Positions 58,066 to 64,000 of a stretch of DNA of 64,000 bases are shown piece by piece. The position numbers were made by a program, and so were the translations under genes. This DNA comes from Cepaea nemoralis. Its lineage: Eukaryota; Mollusca; Gastropoda; Stylommatophora; Helicidae. The notes under the pieces are model-generated. The model made no database searches, was not told where the DNA came from, and saw nothing but the letters and a program-made list of their open reading frames with translations. The stretch lies in assembly GCA_014155875.1 (NCBI GenBank), contig JACEFZ010011366.1, forward strand, positions 178,552 to 242,551, written 5' to 3'. Every line of letters starts with the position of its first letter. Position 1 is the first letter of the stretch.

Positions 58066-58300
58066 GAGCAGAGTAGTGTAGTAGCTAGACACGTGCCTGC
58101 TGATCTGGTTATTCATGAGTTCGATCTGCAGCTGCGCGGATTCGGGCTTTAAAAAAAAAACTGGACTCCCGCTCTCAGACTGAGCCAGCCTAAACTTAGC
58201 ACCAACAATGTTTGGGCATTAAAGGCAACTGACATGGTGCTGACCACATGATCAGCTGAGTGCGGATATAATCCCTGTATACTCAACACATGATCAGCTG
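58066..58300 (+). mobile_element. tRNA-derived SINE
   Basis: The head GTAGTGTAGTAGCTAGACAC (A-box-like) and GAGTTCGATCTGC (B-box-like) are about 40 bp apart, as in tRNA-derived SINEs. An A-run and CTGAGCCAGCCTAAACTTAG body follow. The end CAGCTGATTGATTGATTTAG runs into the next LINE tail. Confidence 0.65.
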
Positions 58301-58570
58301 ATTGATTGATTTAGGAACCGACATCACAGCATTCGGGGCATTCCCATAAATGCTCCGTCCCCATCCTCAGCAGCCAGCGAAGAGTTCCAGCATTAATAGT
58401 TCCAGTAGCAATCTGATTATATGTCCGTCTCGCCTTTCCTCTGAGCGTCGATCGTCGGCCAGATCTCCTCGTCACACCTCGATACCTCATTCTTACCAGA
58501 CTATGGTGATCCATTTGCTCCTCTGAGGTGTACACGTGCTCCCACAAGGCCGCAACCACGTCTGCCTTGT
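58301..58570 (-). mobile_element. LINE 3' fragment with (AATC)n tail, minus strand
   Basis: The minus-strand translation has MVAALWEHVYTSEEQMDHHS, SGRRSTLRGKARRTYNQIAT and TLRWLLRMGTEHLWECPECC. It is the same family as 32373-32612; the tail AATCAATCAATC lies at 58300-58310. Confidence 0.82.
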
Positions 58571-58699
58571 ATGGTCAGCTGAGTGAGGATATAATCCCTG
58601 TATGCTTTCATGGCATTAAACTGGACATTACTTGTTTGAGAACAGATGTCTCTAATGTTATATAGTACATAGCTATACCAACATTTGTGTATTAAGTAA

Positions 58700-59090
58700 T
58701 TCAAAGAGCATGATTCTATAGATCTTGGCGGGTTTTGTACGCAGACAGTGGATTAAGTCGCTGCGGAGGCCTGTTATACTTAGAATCACCTTCATCTTCG
58801 TTCCGGAACTTGCGGGAGTTGAAGGAAATGAATGAGCCGATAAACTTGCTGGCTCTGCATCCCCTGCAGATGACCAGCCCATAGATCGTACTAATGTTAG
58901 TAATGCCCTTATGGAGATATCGAGAGCGCAGAACCTTGACGCCAGTGAATCCACATAATTGTCCAGAATAAGAGACTCCAGAGTAATAAATGGCGCGGTC
59001 AAACTCGAGAGGTACATCTGGAGAACGATGTTCCTAATCACCAACACAGAACTGGCACTATAATCTGCCGGATGCTATGGCATATGTTGG
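58700..59090 (+). mobile_element. Decayed LINE RNase H fragment, plus strand
   Basis: Pieces WIKSLRRPVILRITFIFVPE, LAGVEGNE (then a stop) ADKLAGSASPADDQPIDRTN and SNALMEISRAQNLDASEST are the end of RNase H and what follows. Orientation is opposite to the fragment at 58.3 kb. Confidence 0.7.
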
Positions 59091-59225
59091 TGAGGGGATC
59101 TGAACACCCATGGACTTGAGAGCAAGAATGATACCCCAACAGATAACTAACATACAGTAGCACCAGCAAACTGTCAGAGTCAGGAATTGTCAGAGTCAGC
59201 AAGCTGCCAGTCACTATTCACTCAC

Positions 59226-59343
59226 CTGCTCCTGGAGTCAGTACATGTCTCACCACACAGCGTGACTCATTATTCACCGTAGCACTGACATTGAAGACAT
59301 ATGTCGTACTGGGCTGTAGTCCCGAAACAAGTGCATACTTTTC
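59226..59343 (-). CDS. Exon A: C-terminal half of an FN3 domain
   Basis: This is a 118-nt exon entering at phase 0 and leaving at phase 1. The translation starts EKYALVSGLQ and contains PSTTYVFNVSA, the typical FN3 E-F strands with the conserved Tyr, then ends near HVLTPGA. The acceptor reads GCTAACATACAG followed by GAAAAG, with a branch-site-like CTAAC just upstream; the donor is GCAG followed by GTGAGT. The N-terminal half of this FN3 domain should be in an upstream exon ending at phase 0, which I could not find in 59.4-64 kb. The intron upstream is the 42-bp array whose units copy this acceptor. Confidence 0.8.
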
Positions 59344-59766
59344 CTGTATGTTAGCAAATGTCATCGATTAGTTCAAACATCTCTAGTGTAGGTTAACAAA
59401 TGTCATCGTTTAGTTCAAACATCTCTAGTGTAGGTTAGCAAATGTCATCTTTAGTTTAAACATCTCTAGTGTAGATTAGCAAATGGAATTCTTTAGTTCA
59501 AACATCTCTAGTGTAGGTTAGCAAATGTTATCGTTTAGTTCAAACATCTCTACTGTAGGTTAGCAAATGTCATCGTTTAGTTTAAACATCTCTAGTGTAG
59601 ATTAGCAAATGGCATTGTTTAGTTCAAACATCTCTACTGTACGTTAACAAATGTCATTGTTTAGTTCAAACATCTCTAGTGTAGGTTAGCAAATGTCATC
59701 GTTTAGTTTAAACATCTCTAGTGTAGATTAACAAATGGCATTGTTTAGTTCAAACATCTCTAGTGT

Positions 59767-59955
59767 ATTTCTGGCGGTGGCATTATGCACTGTGTGTCTG
59801 TGCGGGATGTTGTTTGTCGAGACTCCTGTCTTTACCACTTTTCACATTGGGCAGTGGGGAGCGCTTTGTGTGATATTCACTGGCACAGGAACGGAGCATA
59901 ATGGGGACGACCCGTTGCTGTGAAGTTGGAACTGCGACTAAATAACTAACTAACT
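59767..59955 (+). mobile_element. 3' fragment of the non-autonomous LINE-like element
   Basis: It matches the 3' part of 12038-12721 (TTTCACATTGGGCAGTGGGG, GGCACAGGAACGGAGCATAA) with an AACTAACT tail. TCTAGTGTA occurs on both sides (about 59758 and 59960), so it inserted into the array. Confidence 0.8.
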
Positions 59956-60235
59956 ATATCTAGTGTAGGTTAGCAAATGTCATCGTTTAGTTCAAACATC
60001 TCTAGTGTAGGGTAGCAAATGTCATCGTTTAGTTCAAACATCTCTAGTAATGTAGCAAATGTCATCGTTTAGTTCAAACATCTCTAGTAATGTAGCAAAT
60101 GTCATCGTTTAGTTCAAACATCTCTAGTGTAGGGTAGCAAATTGGCATTGTTTAGATCAAACATCTCCACTGTACGTTAACAATTGGCATCGTTTAGGTC
60201 AAGTATCTCTACTCCAGCACGTACCATGTCAGCCG

Positions 60236-60515
60236 CCGTTACTGCCCGGTCATTCTTGGTGCCCATTTTAGGGAAGTCTCCGTGGCGAAGTTGTCAAGCC
60301 GTTTGACTCACGCTCCGAAGGTTGTGGGTTTGATTCTGAGCCGCGTCTTTCCGTTCACGAGAGAAATTTTTCGGAGACTCCTCTGGCTCGTCGCTAGAGC
60401 TACGGAATTCGTACTTTGTGCGACACTTTCCGCGCTGAGGAAAGAGACCGAGCGATATGGCATAAAAACCGGGTGCAATGAAGTCGACCCTGTCGACTTT
60501 TGAGCAACTTTTGTG
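60236..60515 (+). mobile_element. tRNA-related SINE in the array
   Basis: The head CTCCGTGGCGAAGTTGTCAA and B-box-like GGTTTGATTCTG are present. The body CGGAGACTCCTCTGGCTCGT and TTCGTACTTTGTGCGACACT is shared with 52.6-52.8 kb and 12.3 kb. Confidence 0.7.
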
Positions 60516-60974
60516 TGTGTCTCTACTGTAGGTTAGCAAATGGCATTGTTTTGGTCCAGTATCGCAACTGTAGTTTAGCAAATGGCATCATTTAGATCAA
60601 GTATCTCTACTGTAGGTTAGCAAATGGCATTGTTTAGGTCAAATATCTCTAATGTAGGTTAGGAAATGGCATTGTTTAGGTCAAGTATCTCTACTGTAGG
60701 TTAGCAAATGGCAACGTTTAGGTCAAGTATTTCTAATGTAGGTTACCAAATGGCATTGTTTCGGTCAAGTATCTCTACTGTAGGTTAGCAAATGGCATCG
60801 TTTAGGGCAATGTTTAGGTCAAATATCTCTACTGTAGGTTAGCAAATGGTATAGTTTAGGTCAAGTATCTCTACTGCTGGTTAGCAAATGGCATTTTTTA
60901 GATCAAGTATCGCTACTGTAGGTTAGCAAATGGCATTGTTTAGGTCAAGTATCTCTACTGTAGATTAGCAAATG

Positions 60975-61620
60975 GCATCAGTTATCAGTTATCAGTTGGG
61001 GTATCTTCATTGCACTCCGGACATGTCCATAGGTGCTCAGATCCTCCCCCCAGCATATGCATCAGCGTCCGGTGGCTAATAGTGCCAGTTCTTTGTTGGT
61101 TGACGAGGCGTTTTGTTTTCCCGATGTACCTCTTGCGTCTGGCTGTGCCGATTCTTACTCCAAGGTCTTTCATCCTGGACAGCGATGTAGAATCACTGAC
61201 GTCAAAGTCCTCTGTTCTCGCCATATCTTTAAGGACGTTAATAACATCGGCACGATCCATGGGCTGGCCATCTACAGGGGGTGCAGAGCCAGCCAGTTTG
61301 TCAGCTCGTTCATTTCCCTCGACTCCCGCGTGTCCCGGGACGAAGATGAAGGTGACTTTACGGACAACAGACTTCCGCAGCGATTCAGTCCACTGTCTAC
61401 GTACAGATCCAGCTTCGACCTTCTGAATCATGCTCATTGAATCACTTAGTACACACACGTTGGTATAATGCTGTGATTCCAGCCATATGAAAGCCTGTGT
61501 AACTGCCATCACCTCCATCGTCATGCTGCTCGTGGTCATAGAGTGGGCACCACTGGATTCTTGAACGGTTCGGCCCTAAACTAAACCCCAATAAGACAAT
61601 TCGAAACAAGGTTCGGCCCT
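60975..61620 (-). mobile_element. 5'-truncated LINE inserted in the array
   Basis: The minus-strand element starts inside RNase H and ends in a TAACTGATAACTGATAACTG tail. Flanking units of the 42-bp array continue on both sides. TTCGGCCCTAAA occurs twice near the 5' end (about 61568 and 61612). Confidence 0.82.
60985..61539 (-). CDS. LINE remnant ORF: RNase H C-terminal part, intact frame
   Basis: A 184-codon open frame from an internal Met. It keeps TMEVMAVTQAFIWLE (the catalytic Glu), CVLSDSMSMIQKV (Asp) and FVPGHAGVEGNERADKLAGS (final Asp). It then continues to EHLWTCPECNEDTPT, a CxxC-type C terminus. The first catalytic Asp (TDGS) is outside the truncated copy. It is a retrotransposon remnant of a family related to, but distinct from, the 7.4-11.3 kb LINE. 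Confidence 0.85.
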   Translation of the reverse strand: MTTSSMTMEVMAVTQAFIWLESQHYTNVCVLSDSMSMIQKVEAGSVRRQWTESLRKSVVRKVTFIFVPGHAGVEGNERADKLAGSAPPVDGQPMDRADVINVLKDMARTEDFDVSDSTSLSRMKDLGVRIGTARRKRYIGKTKRLVNQQRTGTISHRTLMHMLGGGSEHLWTCPECNEDTPTDN

Positions 61621-62204
61621 AAAGCAAATGGCATCGTTTAGTTCAAGTATTTCTACTGTAGGTTAGCAAATGGCATTGTTTCGGTCAAGTTTCTCTACTG
61701 TAGGTTAGCAAATGGCATTGTTTAGATCAAGCATCTCTACTGTAGATTAGCAAATGGCATTGTTTAGGTCAAATATCTCTACCATAGGTTAGCAAATGGT
61801 ATAGTTTAGGTCAAATATCTCTACTGTAGGTTAGCAAATGGCATTGTTTAGGTCAAGTATCTCTACTGTAGGTTAGCAAATGGCATCGTTTAGGGAAAGT
61901 ATCTATACTGTACGTTAGCAAATGGCATCTTTTAGGTCAAGTATCTCTACTGTAGGTTAGCAAATGGCATTGTTTAGGTCAAGTATCTATACTGTAGGTT
62001 AGCAAATGGCATTTTTTAGGTCAAGTATCTCTACTGTAGGTTAGCAAATGGCATCGGTTAGGTCAAGCTATTGTAGGGTAATAGCACATCAATCGAAGGT
62101 AATTAATGTCCAATGATTGGTAACCCACAAGAGGTACTGGGTTTGATTTCCCAAGTTTGGTCCTATCATCTCACTCCTATCTTATCATAATTATACAATC
62201 TGAA

Positions 62205-62770
62205 TTTGATCATGCCAATATGATGCCTTCCCTGGGGTTTAGGTTCATGTGAGGGTGATGTCCTACTGGGGTTTGGGTTTATGTCGGTGTGATGTCTTAC
62301 TGGGGTTTGGATTCATGTCAACAAAGTGTTATGTCTTACTCGGGTGTGGGTTCATGCCAGTGTGATGTCTTACAGGGGTTTGGGTTCATGTCAGTGTGAT
62401 GTATTACTGGGGTTTGGGTTCATGTCAGTGTAATGTCTTACAGGGGTTTGGGTTCATATCAGTGTGATGTCTTACTGGGGTTTGGGTTCATGTCAGTTTG
62501 ATGTCTTATTGGGGTTTGGGCTCATGTCAGTTTGATTTCTTACTGGGGTTTGGGTTCATGTCATTGTGATGCCTTACCGGGGTTTGGGTTCATGTCAGTG
62601 TGATGTCTTCCCTGGGTTTTGGGTTCATGTCAATGTGATATCTTACTGGGGTATGGGTGTATGTCAGTGTGATGTCTTACTGGGGTTTGGGTTCATGTAA
62701 GTGTGATGCCTCCCCTGGGTTTTGGGTTCATGTTGATGTGATGCTTTTCCCAGGGTTTGGATTCATGTCA
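62205..62770. repeat. 34-bp minisatellite, about sixteen copies
   Basis: The unit contains CTTACTGGGGTTTGGGTTCA plus TGTCAGTGTGATGT. Confidence 0.92.
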
Positions 62771-62789
62771 GCGAGATGCTCCCTATTGG

Positions 62790-63170
62790 CCAGATCCTGG
62801 TCCGGTTGTTATAGCTTTGAATCTTCATGGAGGCGGGTATTTGTAAAATGGACCTGGTTCCGAGATCGAACCAGAAACCTAACAAGGTATCCAGGAAATG
62901 ACGTGGGAAGTGAAGGATATGGGCGTGATCTTGACCCCATTTGCGCTATGGGTTTTAAAATTCTGGTGGGATCGTAGGATCAACCAACCCCTACACCGGT
63001 CACTGGGACTTCAACCTTCACCTCTAGTTCAGAAAGCAATGGCAAACTAAACATAAAGTTAGTTGCATATCCTTTACAGGACGTTTGCAGTCAATACCAG
63101 CATTTCTTGCTGTTGTTGATGTCATGGCAAGTTTACGTCCAGTAGTTTGCCATTGTTTTCTGAACGACAG
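62790..63170 (-). mobile_element. SINE-like dispersed repeat copy 3 with inverted ends
   Basis: 63060-63168 reads on the minus strand as CAATGGCAAACTACTGGACG and CGTCCTGTAAAGGATATGCA, homologous to 51.96 and 15.3 kb. At 63029-63052 lies AGTTCAGAAAGCAATGGCAA, the inverted complement of the other end, so the piece has about 22-bp inverted ends. GGTTCGATCTC, B-box-like, lies on the minus strand near 62865. Confidence 0.55.
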
Positions 63171-63337
63171 GTACCTATACCATTTACGTAAAAAAAAAAC
63201 ATCGCAACGCGGTCTGCTGCCAAATCGCGCATAGCTGTGTTTCTAACGCGGGTATACGGGTTCACGAACCGCTTTGCTAAGCCCTTCACCACAGAGATAT
63301 GCTATGGCAAACTTCTCAATGTACATATTGTCTAGAA

Positions 63338-63832
63338 CAGTGCTTCCCAAAGTAGTGGTCCGCGAGCCCTTCTTTACCGGTCGGTAACGAGAGTTGAAAC
63401 AAAGTAAGAAAAAAGTTAAATATTTTCTCCTTTGAGGATTGTTTAGAACTGTTTAAAAATAAGATTGTCCTTTTCTCAAAACATGATATTCACACCTTTT
63501 TTATGGTGATTTAATTTTAAAATAAATTGAGTAGTTTTGACATTTAAAAAAATTTTTGATTTGTAAAACTTTACAATACAATGTTTACTCATGAAAATGG
63601 GACCACCATTAAATAAATCACCGTCATCCAATAATATTATGGAGCAGTATTTAGCACACTGGGACAACACCCACAATTACGTTAAATCTTATATTTATAT
63701 TAAAATGTATATTGAGGTCGTTTAAAATTCCAGATTACAAGGAGACATTTTTTTTATTAAACAGCACCGTTCCCTGGTACAAAAGAAATATGTTATGTCG
63801 GTCCGCGAATGTGAAAAGTTTGAGAAGCACTG
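63338..63832. mobile_element. hAT-type non-autonomous element (MITE)
   Basis: Termini CAGTGCTTCCCAAAGTAGTG and (reverse complement of the right end) CAGTGCTTCTCAAACTTTTC are typical of hAT elements. Flanks GTCTAGAA (63330-63337) and GTCTAGAG (63833-63840) are an 8-bp duplication with one mismatch. The 495-bp AT-rich interior has no coding domain. Confidence 0.85.
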
Positions 63833-63840
63833 GTCTAGAG

Positions 63841-64000
63841 GTTTAACCTGTGGTTGGGGTTAATAGCAACGTCCTACAAAGGACATACAACGTTTCGTGT
63901 TTTCCCTGGATGGAGAAAGGTCTATAAAACATGGCGTCTAGCACCATATATCAATTATGTCGTTTGACGTGTACAACGGACCTGGACTGACTTGGACAAT
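63841..64000. other. Window end, nothing recognised
   Basis: Unique sequence without visible coding or repeat structure. Confidence 0.5.

Larger units (their letters stand above)
1..59343 (-). other. Partial multi-exon Ig/FN3 gene spanning the window
   Basis: Twelve minus-strand exons were found by reading FN3- and Ig-like translations bounded by AG acceptors and GT donors. All eleven exon-to-exon phase transitions are compatible, and split codons rejoin domains sensibly, which is strong evidence for one transcript. Domain order from the N terminus is FN3 (half), FN3, Ig, Ig, Ig, FN3, FN3. Domain borders fall at phase-1 introns, as is usual for shuffled Ig/FN3 modules. The start (promoter, signal peptide) lies upstream, beyond 59.3 kb or outside the window. 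The end lies left of base 1. Such modules occur in adhesion molecules, receptor phosphatases and muscle giant proteins; which of these this is cannot be decided from this window. Confidence 0.8.
59344..62075. repeat. 42-bp array copying the exon A acceptor, interrupted three times
   Basis: About forty copies containing GTAGGTTAGCAAATGGCATT and GTTTAGGTCAAGTATCTCTA; left-hand copies use GTTTAGTTCAAACATCTCTA. On the minus strand each unit carries TTTGCTAACCTACAG, matching the true acceptor TTTGCTAACATACAG of exon A, including the CTAAC branch-site-like sequence. Insertions lie at about 59767-59955, 60236-60515 and 60975-61620. Confidence 0.93.

Noticed and set aside
58066..58150. Functional tRNA gene
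   Set aside because: A- and B-box-like motifs are present, but the sequence lacks a cloverleaf and is followed by a SINE body.
62657..62977. 106-codon plus-strand frame near the right end
   Set aside because: It starts in the 34-bp minisatellite and runs into SINE-like sequence; no domain is visible.

Overview
The window is animal nuclear DNA. Short exons with GT/AG borders are scattered through long introns. Those introns hold tandem minisatellites, non-LTR retrotransposons of several kinds, a mariner, a Penelope-like element, SINE-like and MITE-like elements. No bacterial features are present. The mix of elements (RNase H-bearing LINEs, RTE-like LINEs, a Neptune-like Penelope fragment) and the extreme minisatellite load fit a marine invertebrate. 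A lophotrochozoan such as a mollusc is my best guess, but this is inference; no species marker is visible.

The one host gene runs on the minus strand across nearly the whole window and leaves it at the left edge. I recover twelve exons by translation plus splice sites. In transcript order they lie at 59343-59226, 57089-56951, 48688-48489, 43266-42988, 40082-39899, 37512-37439, 32179-31910, 22556-22448, 14683-14576, 2115-2030, 1198-1090 and about 98 to beyond base 1. Each exon's end phase matches the next exon's start phase (0-1, 1-2, 2-1, 1-1, 1-2, 2-1, 1-1, 1-2, 2-2, 2-1, 1-2, 2-). The encoded domain order is FN3 (C-terminal half), FN3, Ig, Ig, Ig, FN3, FN3 (continuing). This is part of a cell-surface or giant Ig/FN3 protein; neither a signal peptide nor a membrane or catalytic domain lies in the window. 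About 1.8 kb of coding sequence sits in about 59 kb.

The introns are mostly tandem arrays with units of 17 to 72 bp. The largest are a 42-bp array (2.46-7.23 kb), a 40/63/49-bp related series (23.5-31.1 kb), a 61-bp array (34.4-37.1 kb) and a 44/34-bp array (44.0-47.9 kb). The most striking observation is that four arrays abut exons, and their units are copies of the neighbouring splice junction: the donors of the exons at 48.5 kb and 43.0 kb, and the acceptors of the exons at 59.3 kb and 14.7 kb. The introns therefore carry tens to about a hundred decoy splice sites next to the real one.

Transposable elements are often inserted inside these arrays. A complete 3.9-kb LINE with an intact 1,225-codon EN-RT-RNase H frame (7408-11278) sits inside an older RTE-like LINE. 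A second 5'-truncated copy with an intact 680-codon frame (16710-18838) has an inverted 5' end and a 16-bp target duplication. A 1.3-kb mariner (26697-28613) with TIRs and TA duplications contains a later RTE insertion. A 545-bp LTR with a 5-bp duplication lies 14 bp from a splice donor. A 2.6-kb LTR-like insertion splits a 51-bp minisatellite. Some tracts (3.3-4.3 kb, 35.2-37.0 kb, and the 1.4-kb tandem duplication at 22.7-25.4 kb) show indel patterns that may reflect unpolished assembly rather than biology.
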